DNA of 64,000 nt from Arcobacter sp. F2176 (GTDB lineage: Bacteria; Campylobacterota; Campylobacteria; Campylobacterales; Arcobacteraceae), in the NCBI RefSeq assembly GCF_004116465.1, contig NZ_PDJV01000008.1:92487-156486 (forward strand), given 5' to 3'. Positions 1 through 7,148 of the stretch are shown piece by piece. Positions within the stretch are counted from its first letter, which is position 1, and each line of letters starts with the position of its first letter. The notes under the pieces were generated by a model that was not told where the DNA came from, searched no databases, and saw only the letters and a list, made by a program, of their open reading frames with translations. The position numbers and the translations under genes were made by a program.

Positions 1-1560
1 TGGAGAGAAAGATTTAAACAAGATATTTATGAAGCAATAGGTATGAGTGAATGTTCTTATTATATTTCACACTCTGTTAATAATCCAATTAGACCAGGAA
101 GTGCAGGTTTTGTACAACCAGGACATATCGTAAAACTAATAGATCCAAATACTTTAGAAGAAGTAGATACTGAAGAAGAGGGAATGATTTGTATAGGAGT
201 TGATGATCCAGGGTTATTTTTAGAGTATTGGCAACTAGATGATGAAACATCAAAAGCTAAACATGATGGATACTTTTTCACAGGTGATTATGCTAAAAAA
301 GACAAAGATGGCTATATTTGGTTTATAGGTAGAAAAGATGATATTATCAATACTTTTGGATTTAGAGTATCTCCACATGAGATTGAAAGAGTTGTAAAAA
401 CTCATGATAAAGTTGCTGATTGTGTTGCTTTTGGTTTAGATATTGAAAAAGATAAAACATTAGTTGCCATTGCAGTAATTGGACATAAACCTTTAAGTGA
501 AAAAGAAGAAGCTGAGATTTTAAAATATTCTCAAGATAACTTGGCAAAATACAAAGCGCCTAAAAGAATCTTTGCCATGAGTGATTATCCAAGAACTAAA
601 AATGGTAAAGTTTTAAGAAAACAACTTGTTAAAAATATCCATGAACAAGAAGTGGCTTTAAGTGTTGGTGAAGAGATTATTGAATACAAAGCAAGAAGAT
701 CACTTTTATATGTACCTTCATATAATAAAAAGTATGTGCAAAAAGCAAAAACTGTTTTAGCAGATACTGTGATTTTTGATTTGGAAGCTATTTTAACAGA
801 ACAAAAAGAAGCTGGAAGAGCTGTTTTAAAAGAAGTATTTAAAGAAGAGGGTTCAAAATTTGGGGAATCAGAAAGAATTCTTAGAGTTAATAATCTAGGA
901 AGCGAAGATTTACAAAAAGATTTACAACTAGCAAAAGAGATAGAACTTGATGGAATACTTTTTTCTAAAATAGATAATAAAGAAGATGTGTTAGAAGCTG
1001 CAAAACTAATTGATGAGGTAAACCCAGAATTAACAATGATGATAATGATTGAGTCGCCATTGTCAGTTTTAAATATCCAAGAAATATGTGCTGCATCTTC
1101 TAGAGTAGAAGTAGTAGTTGCAGGTTCTAATAAACTTGCAAATAGACTGCAAATAGATGTAAAAAAAGGTTCAAAAGCTATTCTTAATTATCTATGTCAA
1201 ATATCACTTGCTGCTAAAGCTTATGATAAAGTAGTAATTGATGGACCTCATTATGATGTACATGATGAGTTTGCTTGTGAAGATTCTACAAAAGATGCCT
1301 TTGATTTAGGATTTGATGGAAAAGCTTTAGTTCATCCTGTGCAAATAGAGTATATAAATGATATCTTTACTCCAAAAAGAGAAGAGGTAAAAGAGTATGA
1401 AGAAATGATTTCTCTATATGAAGATGCTGTAAAAGATGGTAAAGAAGTTATTTTATATCAAGATAAACTTGTGGATATAAGTAGAATCAAATGGGCTAAA
1501 AAGATGATAACACTTTATGAGACTTATAAATCTTTAGGTCAAAATCTATTTGGTAAATAA
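1..1560 (+). CDS. acyl-CoA ligase / CitE-like lyase fusion, 5' end outside window
   Basis: The reading frame is open from base 1, so the N-terminal part of the ligase lies upstream; the first ATG (base 43) is internal. The first ~215 residues are the end of an ANL (AMP-binding) acyl-CoA synthetase: A5-like EAIGMSE, A8-like GRKDDIINTFGFR and the terminal PRTKNGKVLRK with the adenylating lysine. From about residue 225 a complete HpcH/CitE-type TIM-barrel follows (RRSLLYVPS, VIFDLE, MIMIESP, ALVHPVQIE). In that barrel the usual DLED reads DLEA, and the usual GAEDL metal-ligand segment reads GSNKL, so the acidic Mg2+ ligand seems lost. The gene sits 9 bp before a hydratase gene of the same apparent pathway. 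The ligase should make a (di)carboxylic acyl-CoA; the lyase part may be inactive or altered. The domain assignment is secure, the substrate unknown. Confidence 0.8.
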   Translation, partial: WRERFKQDIYEAIGMSECSYYISHSVNNPIRPGSAGFVQPGHIVKLIDPNTLEEVDTEEEGMICIGVDDPGLFLEYWQLDDETSKAKHDGYFFTGDYAKKDKDGYIWFIGRKDDIINTFGFRVSPHEIERVVKTHDKVADCVAFGLDIEKDKTLVAIAVIGHKPLSEKEEAEILKYSQDNLAKYKAPKRIFAMSDYPRTKNGKVLRKQLVKNIHEQEVALSVGEEIIEYKARRSLLYVPSYNKKYVQKAKTVLADTVIFDLEAILTEQKEAGRAVLKEVFKEEGSKFGESERILRVNNLGSEDLQKDLQLAKEIELDGILFSKIDNKEDVLEAAKLIDEVNPELTMMIMIESPLSVLNIQEICAASSRVEVVVAGSNKLANRLQIDVKKGSKAILNYLCQISLAAKAYDKVVIDGPHYDVHDEFACEDSTKDAFDLGFDGKALVHPVQIEYINDIFTPKREEVKEYEEMISLYEDAVKDGKEVILYQDKLVDISRIKWAKKMITLYETYKSLGQNLFGK

Positions 1561-1569
1561 GGAAGAAAA

Positions 1570-2631
1570 ATGTCTAAAATAAGTACTAAAATCAATTTTG
1601 GGAACTTCTTTGAAGATTTTGAAATTGGTCAAAAAATAGTTCATCCACTTCCAAGAACAATAAGTGATGGTGATGTATCTTTTTACATCGCCCTTACTGG
1701 AAGTAGATTTTCTCTAAATTCATCGGATATTTTAGCTCAAGATATGGGTTATGCAAAAAAACCACTTGATGATTTGTTGATGTTTCATTTGACATTTGGA
1801 AAATCTGTTCAAGATATCTCTTTAAATGCAATTGCAAATTTAGGTTATGCCGAAGTGTCTTTCCCCAATCCCGTATTTGTAGGAGATACAGTAAGACTTG
1901 AGACTGAAATTATAGGTTTAAAAGAGAATTCAAATGGTAAAAGTGGAGTGGTTTATGTGCACTCTATTGGATACAACCAAGATGAAAATGAGGTATTAAA
2001 TTTAAAAAGATGGGTTATGGTTCATAAAAGAAATAAAGGTGAAATGAGTGGAATAAATACTGTTCCAACTTTTGCAAAAACTCAAACCATAGCACAAGAG
2101 ATAAATATTCCAGTTTTAAAAGATATAAACACTGATGTTACAGGTGGAGTTTATTTTTTTGAAGATTATGAAGTAGGTGAGAGATTAAATCATGCAGAAG
2201 GTATTACTATTGATGATAGTGATCATACCTTAGCTACTAAACTTTATCAAAATAATGCAAAAGTACATTTTGATGATTTTATGATGAAAAGCACTCCAAT
2301 GGGTCAAAGACTTATGTATGGGGGACATGTTATCTCAATAGCTAGAAGTATTTCATATAATGGCTTACAAAATGCCCAATGGATTTACTCAATAAATAGT
2401 GGAGCTCACGCCAATCCAACATATGCAGGAGATACTATTTATGCCTTTACTGAAGTAATTGAAACAATTAATCATGAAAGAGAAGATTTGGGATTATTGC
2501 GACTTCGAACAGTAGCACTTAAAAACCAAAGACCAGAGACTTTTGATACTACTTTTGATGAAAATGGGAAGTATAAAAAAGAAGTTGTATTAGATTTAGA
2601 TTACACTGTTGTAATCCCTAAAAAAAATTAA
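1570..2631 (+). CDS. double-hotdog MaoC-family hydratase, mesaconyl-CoA/beta-methylmalyl-CoA hydratase-like
   Basis: A 353-residue protein with two tandem MaoC-like hotdog halves (about 10-150 and 190-345). The opening GNFFEDFEIGQ, ALTGSRF and NANLGYAE-type segments (NAIANLGYAE) and GLKENSNGKSGVVYV closely match, from memory, the mesaconyl-CoA hydratase (beta-methylmalyl-CoA dehydratase) family of about 340-350 residues known from the ethylmalonyl-CoA and 3-hydroxypropionate routes. That enzyme interconverts mesaconyl-CoA and beta-methylmalyl-CoA. It starts 9 bp after the ligase/lyase fusion with a GGAAG ribosome site and is followed by another CitE-type lyase, which fits a C5 dicarboxylyl-CoA pathway. 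Family placement is good; exact substrate (mesaconyl versus itaconyl type) is inferred. Confidence 0.75.
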   Translation: MSKISTKINFGNFFEDFEIGQKIVHPLPRTISDGDVSFYIALTGSRFSLNSSDILAQDMGYAKKPLDDLLMFHLTFGKSVQDISLNAIANLGYAEVSFPNPVFVGDTVRLETEIIGLKENSNGKSGVVYVHSIGYNQDENEVLNLKRWVMVHKRNKGEMSGINTVPTFAKTQTIAQEINIPVLKDINTDVTGGVYFFEDYEVGERLNHAEGITIDDSDHTLATKLYQNNAKVHFDDFMMKSTPMGQRLMYGGHVISIARSISYNGLQNAQWIYSINSGAHANPTYAGDTIYAFTEVIETINHEREDLGLLRLRTVALKNQRPETFDTTFDENGKYKKEVVLDLDYTVVIPKKN

Positions 2632-2651
2632 ATTAAAGAGTATTACGATAG

Positions 2652-2800
2652 AGGCAACTCGTTGCCTTCTTTAGGTTTTGCTTCTTTTCAAGGAAACTTT
2701 TCGCAAAGCGAAACCGCATTTGCTAGTTTTAATGGGAATTTAATTCCCATGATGAAAAGAAGACATTAAATAAAAAAGGTCCCTTTTAAAATTGAGGGAC
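2652..2800 (+). repeat. cluster of palindromes, multi-stem element in the intergenic gap
   Basis: The 190-bp gap between hydratase and lyase holds several perfect stems: AGGCAAC/GTTGCCT (2652-2658 with 2661-2667); an outer 10-bp stem CTTCTTTTCA (2681-2690) with TGAAAAGAAG (2753-2762); inside it TTTCGC/GCGAAA (2699-2704 with 2708-2713, loop AAA) and ATGGGAATT/AATTCCCAT (2732-2740 with 2742-2750); then GTCCCT/AGGGAC (2779-2784 with 2795-2800). No T-run follows, so it is not a plain terminator. It could be a structured 5' leader of the lyase mRNA, an mRNA-processing site or a dispersed palindromic repeat. Confidence 0.6.
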
Positions 2801-2821
2801 GAAATTTAAAAAGGAAATATT

Positions 2822-3805
2822 ATGACACATCCAAATAAAGCACTATTTGAATCAGGAAAATCTTTACCAATCATCCCAACTTGTGAGCACTTTGCAGGAA
2901 GTGAAAAGCTTATTTTAAAAGGCTTTGAAATGCAAAAAAAACTAGGACCAGTTTTTGATATCACTTGTGATTGTGAAGATGGAGCAGAAACAGGAAAAGA
3001 AGTAGAACATGCAGAAATGATAGTAAGAGTTGTAAACTCAGAAGCAAATCCTTATGCGATGGCAGGGACTAGAATCCATGATTTTTCACACCCTGATTGG
3101 AGACAAGATATTGATATTTTAGTACCTGGTGCTGGTGAAAAACTTGCATATATTACTCTGCCAAAATCAACTTGTTATGAAGACGCTAAAACACAAATTG
3201 AGTATATTCAAAAAGTAGCAAAGGAAGCTGGAATAAAAAGAGAGATTCCAATTCATATCTTAATTGAAACTCATGGGGCATTAAGAGATGTTGAAAAAAC
3301 TGCAACGCTACCTTGGTTACAAGTTTTAGATTTCGGTCTTATGGACTTTGTATCTGGTTACCAAGGGGCAATTCCAGCTATCAATATGAGAAGCCCAGGT
3401 CAATTTGAACATAGATTAATTGCAGCTGCTAAAGCAAAAGTATGTCAAGCAGCTATTGAAAATCATGTTATTCCTTGTCACAATGTAACTTTAGATTTAA
3501 AAAATCCATACCAAACATTTAAAGATGCAGAGCGTGCAAGAAATGAGTTTGGGTTTATGAGAATGTGGTCAATTTATCCAACACAAGTACAAGCAATTGT
3601 AGATGCTATGAAACCAGATTTTACAGAACTTGAAGCTGCTCAAAATATTTTATTAGCTGCACAAAATGCTGAGTGGGGACCTATTCAATATGATGGGGAA
3701 CTACATGATAGAGCAACATATAGATATTTTTGGGAACTAGTTCAAAGAGCTAAATTCTCTGGTGGGAAACTTTTAGATGAAGTAGAAAAAAGATTTTTTT
3801 CTTAG
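2822..3805 (+). CDS. HpcH/CitE-type CoA-ester lyase (malyl/methylmalyl/citramalyl-CoA lyase-like)
   Basis: A 327-residue TIM-barrel protein of the citrate lyase beta / malyl-CoA lyase superfamily. The metal and substrate signatures appear intact here: ITCDCEDGAE near residue 48, an arginine in AGTRIHDF, LIETHGAL carrying the metal glutamate, and LDFGLMDF with the second acidic ligand; WSIYPTQV is the usual C-terminal loop. A strong AAAAGGAAAT ribosome site precedes the ATG. In contrast to the lyase domain fused to the upstream ligase, this copy looks catalytically competent, so it probably carries the aldol cleavage or condensation (acyl-CoA plus glyoxylate or pyruvate) of this gene group. 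The substrate is inferred from the neighbouring mesaconyl-CoA hydratase-like gene. Confidence 0.7.
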   Translation: MTHPNKALFESGKSLPIIPTCEHFAGSEKLILKGFEMQKKLGPVFDITCDCEDGAETGKEVEHAEMIVRVVNSEANPYAMAGTRIHDFSHPDWRQDIDILVPGAGEKLAYITLPKSTCYEDAKTQIEYIQKVAKEAGIKREIPIHILIETHGALRDVEKTATLPWLQVLDFGLMDFVSGYQGAIPAINMRSPGQFEHRLIAAAKAKVCQAAIENHVIPCHNVTLDLKNPYQTFKDAERARNEFGFMRMWSIYPTQVQAIVDAMKPDFTELEAAQNILLAAQNAEWGPIQYDGELHDRATYRYFWELVQRAKFSGGKLLDEVEKRFFS

Positions 3806-3823
3806 TTTAAAATTTTAAGCTGA

Positions 3824-3859
3824 TTTTGAAGATAAGAGAGTAATCTTTTATCTTCAAAA
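3824..3859. terminator. 12-bp inverted repeat after the lyase gene
   Basis: TTTTGAAGATAA (3824-3835) pairs perfectly with TTATCTTCAAAA (3848-3859) around a 12-base loop, 19 bases after the lyase stop. The 3' arm is not followed by a T-run on the plus strand, so it may be a weak terminator, an mRNA 3' protector, or a leader structure for the tiny ORF just downstream. Confidence 0.5.
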
Positions 3860-3877
3860 ATTACGAAAGGATAAAAG

Positions 3878-3964
3878 ATGACAAACTACAACTTTACAGT
3901 ACTTGCTAATAAAAAACTGGTCATGCTCGCCAACAATAGTGAGAAGAGTTTATACCGCTGGTAG
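3878..3964 (+). CDS. possible 28-residue small protein or leader peptide
   Basis: Within the 280-bp gap between the lyase and FAH-like genes, ATG at 3878 opens a 28-codon frame ending in TAG. A good ribosome site (GAAAGGA, 3865-3871) lies six bases upstream, better than expected by chance in this A+T-rich gap. The product starts MTNYNFTVLANKK and ends SLYRW; it is neither clearly a signal peptide nor a membrane segment. It could be a leader peptide, a genuine small protein, or a remnant. The rest of the gap (3965-4085) shows nothing else I can name. Confidence 0.35.
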   Translation: MTNYNFTVLANKKLVMLANNSEKSLYRW

Positions 3965-4085
3965 ATTTTTAGATAAGATAATTTAACTACCCACATAAAC
4001 TTCACGAAAATATTCTCACTTTAATAAATAATCATCCCAAAATAAAAAATAAATTGTCATAAATTTTAAAATTTAAAGGCAAAAA

Positions 4086-4928
4086 ATGAAAAAATACAAT
4101 ATAAATACAGAAGACTTAAAAGATTATTTAGGTTTTGGTGTTGCAGGAAACTTTGCAAATCACTTAGGGGAAGCAGGGGAAGCAGATGAATTTTCAGTAA
4201 TCAAAACAGAGGAAAAAGATGCACCAAAAGGATTATTTCCTTTTTATATTCCAAATGATAAGAGTTATTTAGGACAATTTCCTATTTGTACAGATGAAAT
4301 AAATCATAATGGAATAGAGCATTTACAAGTTGAAGCAGAAGTAGGATTAATTTGTGATTTCGTATATGAAAATGACAAATTAGTAGACTTAAAACCAAGA
4401 TTTTTTGGGGCATTTAATGATTGTTCAAATAGAGTACAAGATGGGAAGATGCTAAGTAGCAAAAAGAACTGGGGAGCATCATCAAAGGGAATTGCAACTG
4501 AATTTATCGAAATAGATAGTTTTGATGAAAAAGGAATTTTAAATAAATATCACATCGCTTCATTTTTAAAAAGAGATGGGATTGTACATGATTATGGAAC
4601 AGTTAGTGCTGTAAATTCATACTCTTACTTTTTTGGTCAATTAAAAGATTGGATGATAGACAAATTTAATACCCAAGAAGAAGTAGGACCACTTGAAGCA
4701 CTACCTCAATATTTTAAAGAAATAAATAATAAAAAAGGTATCTTAATAGCAGCAGGTGCTACGGCATATACTGAGTTTGGTAAACATCACTATTTAGAAA
4801 AAGGGGATGAAATATTTATATATGTTTATAATGCACACTTTCACTCTTTTGAAGATATTTTACACGATATGTCAGGATCAGATGTATTACTTTCACAATG
4901 TTCTAAACTTCATCAAATAGTTCAATAA
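4086..4928 (+). CDS. FAH-like protein of unknown function (probably the DUF5718 family)
   Basis: A 280-residue soluble protein. I believe it is the uncharacterised family DUF5718, but that is recall. The sequence has a layout reminiscent of fumarylacetoacetate hydrolase-fold enzymes: a glutamate-rich strand VEAEVGLICDF near residue 82 where that fold has its metal glutamates, then FGAFNDCSNR near 113, resembling the family's NDxSxR signature. Its position between a CoA-ester lyase and fumarase supports a role in dicarboxylic or oxo-acid metabolism, perhaps hydrolysis, decarboxylation or tautomerisation. AAAGGC precedes the ATG. No signal peptide or membrane span. Function unknown. Confidence 0.55.
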   Translation: MKKYNINTEDLKDYLGFGVAGNFANHLGEAGEADEFSVIKTEEKDAPKGLFPFYIPNDKSYLGQFPICTDEINHNGIEHLQVEAEVGLICDFVYENDKLVDLKPRFFGAFNDCSNRVQDGKMLSSKKNWGASSKGIATEFIEIDSFDEKGILNKYHIASFLKRDGIVHDYGTVSAVNSYSYFFGQLKDWMIDKFNTQEEVGPLEALPQYFKEINNKKGILIAAGATAYTEFGKHHYLEKGDEIFIYVYNAHFHSFEDILHDMSGSDVLLSQCSKLHQIVQ

Positions 4929-4945
4929 TATTTTTTAAATAATCT

Positions 4946-4980
4946 CTTTGTTTTTTGATATATAATTAACAAAAACAAAG
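4946..4980 (+). promoter_or_regulatory. fumC promoter enclosed by a 10-bp inverted repeat
   Basis: TATAAT at 4961-4966, preceded by a T-rich stretch typical of Campylobacterota sigma-70 promoters, lies 23 bp before fumC. The box is bracketed by CTTTGTTTTT (4946-4955) and its exact complement AAAAACAAAG (4971-4980). The repeat could act as terminator for the upstream gene or as an operator covering the -10 region. Confidence 0.5.
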
Positions 4981-4988
4981 GGATTATT

Positions 4989-6386
4989 ATGGATTATAGA
5001 ATTGAAAAAGATACTATGGGAGAAATCAAGGTTCCAAATGATAAATATTGGGCAGCACAAACCCAAAGAAGTTTGGAAAACTTTCCCATAGGTATTGAAA
5101 AAATGCCAAAAGAGATAATCAAAGCTTTTGCATATTTAAAAAAATCATGCGCAATAGTAAATTTTGATTTAGAAAAACTTCCAATAGAAAAAAAAGATGT
5201 TATCTCAAAAGTTTGTGATGAGATTATTGAGGGAAAACTTGATGATAATTTTCCTTTAGCTGTTTGGCAAACAGGAAGTGGAACCCAATCAAATATGAAT
5301 TTAAATGAAGTAATAGCTTCAAGAGCAACTGAACTTTTAGGAAAAGATTTTAGAGTCGAAAAACTAATTCATCCAAATGATGATGTAAATAAAGCTCAAA
5401 GTTCAAATGACACATATCCAAGTGCTATGAGAATAGCTTTTGTTTTAGAAATCCAAAAACAATTAATTCCTTCAATAAAGCAACTAAAAATAACACTAGA
5501 AAATAAAACAAAAGAGTTTGAAAATATTATCAAAATAGGAAGAACACATCTTCAAGATGCTACGCCACTTACTTTGGGGCAAGAATTTTCAGCTTATGTT
5601 GAGATGTTAAAAAAAGCACTAAATCAAATAGATGATAGTATGAAATACATCTGCGAACTAGCTATTGGCGGAACAGCTGTTGGTACTGGATTAAATTCCC
5701 ACCCAGATTTTTCGCGCCTTGTTTGTGAAAACTTGAATTTAAATACTAATACAAAATATAAATTTGTATCACATCCAAATAAATTTCACTCTTTAACTTC
5801 ACATGATGGAGAGGTTTTTTTAAGTGGAGCTTTAAATGCCTTGGCTTCTAATCTTATGAAAATAGCAAATGATATAAGATGGTTAGCTTCAGGTCCTAGA
5901 TGTGGAATAGGTGAGTTAAGTATCCCAGAAAATGAACCGGGAAGTTCAATCATGCCTGGAAAAGTAAATCCAACCCAAAGTGAAGCCATGACAATGGTTG
6001 CTGTTCAAGTTATGGGAAATCATACAACAGTTAGTGTTAGTGCTAGCCAAGGAAACTTTGAATTAAATGTCTTTAAGCCAGTGATTGCTTATAATATTTT
6101 GCAGTCAATCAGACTCTTAAGTGATACGATGAAAGCTTTTAATGATAATTGTGCAGTTGGAATAAATGCAAATATAAAAAATATAGAAAAATACTTAAAT
6201 GATTCTTTGATGTTAGTAACTGCCCTAAATCCTTATATTGGTTATGAAAAAGCAGCGCTTATAGCAAAAACAGCCCATAAAAATGGAACAACTTTAAAAG
6301 AAGAAGCTCTACGATTGGGAATACTTAGTGAAAAAGAGTTTGATGAGTATGTAAAACCCGAAGAGATGGTAAGACCTAAAATTTAA
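4989..6386 (+). CDS. fumC: fumarate hydratase, class II
   Basis: A 465-residue member of the fumarase/aspartase superfamily catalysing reversible hydration of fumarate to L-malate in the cytoplasm. It has the class II opening ([17 protein letters not shown]), the substrate segment [26 protein letters not shown] and the superfamily signature [13 protein letters not shown] with the catalytic serine loop. Length matches the usual ~460. It has its own TATAAT promoter and a GGGATTAT ribosome site, so it is likely separately expressed although it lies downstream of the CoA-ester genes. Its 3' end overlaps the convergent flavin reductase-like gene by four bases. The related aspartase is the only alternative; GSGTQSNMN favours fumarase. 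Confidence 0.93.
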   Translation: MDYRIEKDTMGEIKVPNDKYWAAQTQRSLENFPIGIEKMPKEIIKAFAYLKKSCAIVNFDLEKLPIEKKDVISKVCDEIIEGKLDDNFPLAVWQTGSGTQSNMNLNEVIASRATELLGKDFRVEKLIHPNDDVNKAQSSNDTYPSAMRIAFVLEIQKQLIPSIKQLKITLENKTKEFENIIKIGRTHLQDATPLTLGQEFSAYVEMLKKALNQIDDSMKYICELAIGGTAVGTGLNSHPDFSRLVCENLNLNTNTKYKFVSHPNKFHSLTSHDGEVFLSGALNALASNLMKIANDIRWLASGPRCGIGELSIPENEPGSSIMPGKVNPTQSEAMTMVAVQVMGNHTTVSVSASQGNFELNVFKPVIAYNILQSIRLLSDTMKAFNDNCAVGINANIKNIEKYLNDSLMLVTALNPYIGYEKAALIAKTAHKNGTTLKEEALRLGILSEKEFDEYVKPEEMVRPKI

Positions 6387-6946
6387 AGGTCTACCATAGC
6401 TTTAAAAAATGCTCCACTTCTTCCTATATTTTCTACATTTACATGCATTTTTTCATTGATTCTATCATCTTCTATGAACTGTTTTTTTATCTCTAAAATA
6501 AGAGGCGTAGTTTTCCCCGGTATTTTAACTGTGTCATAATATTCACAAAATAGAGCACTTTGGGAAGATGAAATCATAGGTGGGAAATCTTCAAGTATTT
6601 TTTGCACTTTTATATCATACTCTTCTATTTCGCTTTGTTCTTTTTTTAACATAGTTGAACAAAGTTTTACTTTGTCCACATTGTCTTTATTTGCAAAACA
6701 AATTGTGGCCTTTTTTGTTTTTAAAATATTTGCTAAACTATCTTTTGGACTTCCATCATCTTTTCTTCCAATAGCTACAATCAAAGTAGCTGGATTACTT
6801 GATATTGGAATAAAGTATGAAAAAGGAGCTGCATTTAAAACTCCATTATCTTCTGTAACTATCCAAGCAATAGGTCTTGGAACTACTGTATCAGATATTA
6901 TTTTATATCTATTTAAATCATCTATTTTCTCATAATCTAGTATCAT
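6383..6946 (-). CDS. flavin reductase-like FMN-binding protein
   Basis: A 187-residue protein of the flavin reductase-like (flavoredoxin/DIM6-NTAB) fold. The diagnostic start [24 protein letters not shown] and the [25 protein letters not shown] segment form the FMN site. Such proteins bind FMN and act as flavin reductases or electron carriers; this one has no visible partner oxygenase. It is divergent from the chemoreceptor gene and converges on fumC with a four-base overlap. Reductase activity on a specific substrate is not established by sequence. Confidence 0.82.
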   Translation of the reverse strand: MILDYEKIDDLNRYKIISDTVVPRPIAWIVTEDNGVLNAAPFSYFIPISSNPATLIVAIGRKDDGSPKDSLANILKTKKATICFANKDNVDKVKLCSTMLKKEQSEIEEYDIKVQKILEDFPPMISSSQSALFCEYYDTVKIPGKTTPLILEIKKQFIEDDRINEKMHVNVENIGRSGAFFKAMVDL

Positions 6947-7099
6947 CTAGTAACCTTTTATTTAATTATATTTTAGTTTATTATAGCAATTTTTAAAATT
7001 ACATAAAATGTTAATTTCTATGCATAAAAGATTATTTAAACTATCTTAATTATTTGCAAAGATATTAGGTTAATTGTCTCCTTTGTAATCAAATTGATG

Positions 7100-7105
7100 T
7101 ATAAT
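7100..7105 (+). promoter_or_regulatory. -10 box of the chemoreceptor gene
   Basis: TATAAT preceded by TTGATG, 43 bp before the chemoreceptor ATG; an AAAGGGAG ribosome site follows at about 7136-7143. No clear -35 box, as usual in this phylum. Confidence 0.5.
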
Positions 7106-7148
7106 ATTATATTAACGAATTATTAACAGAAACAAAAAGGGAGAATAG

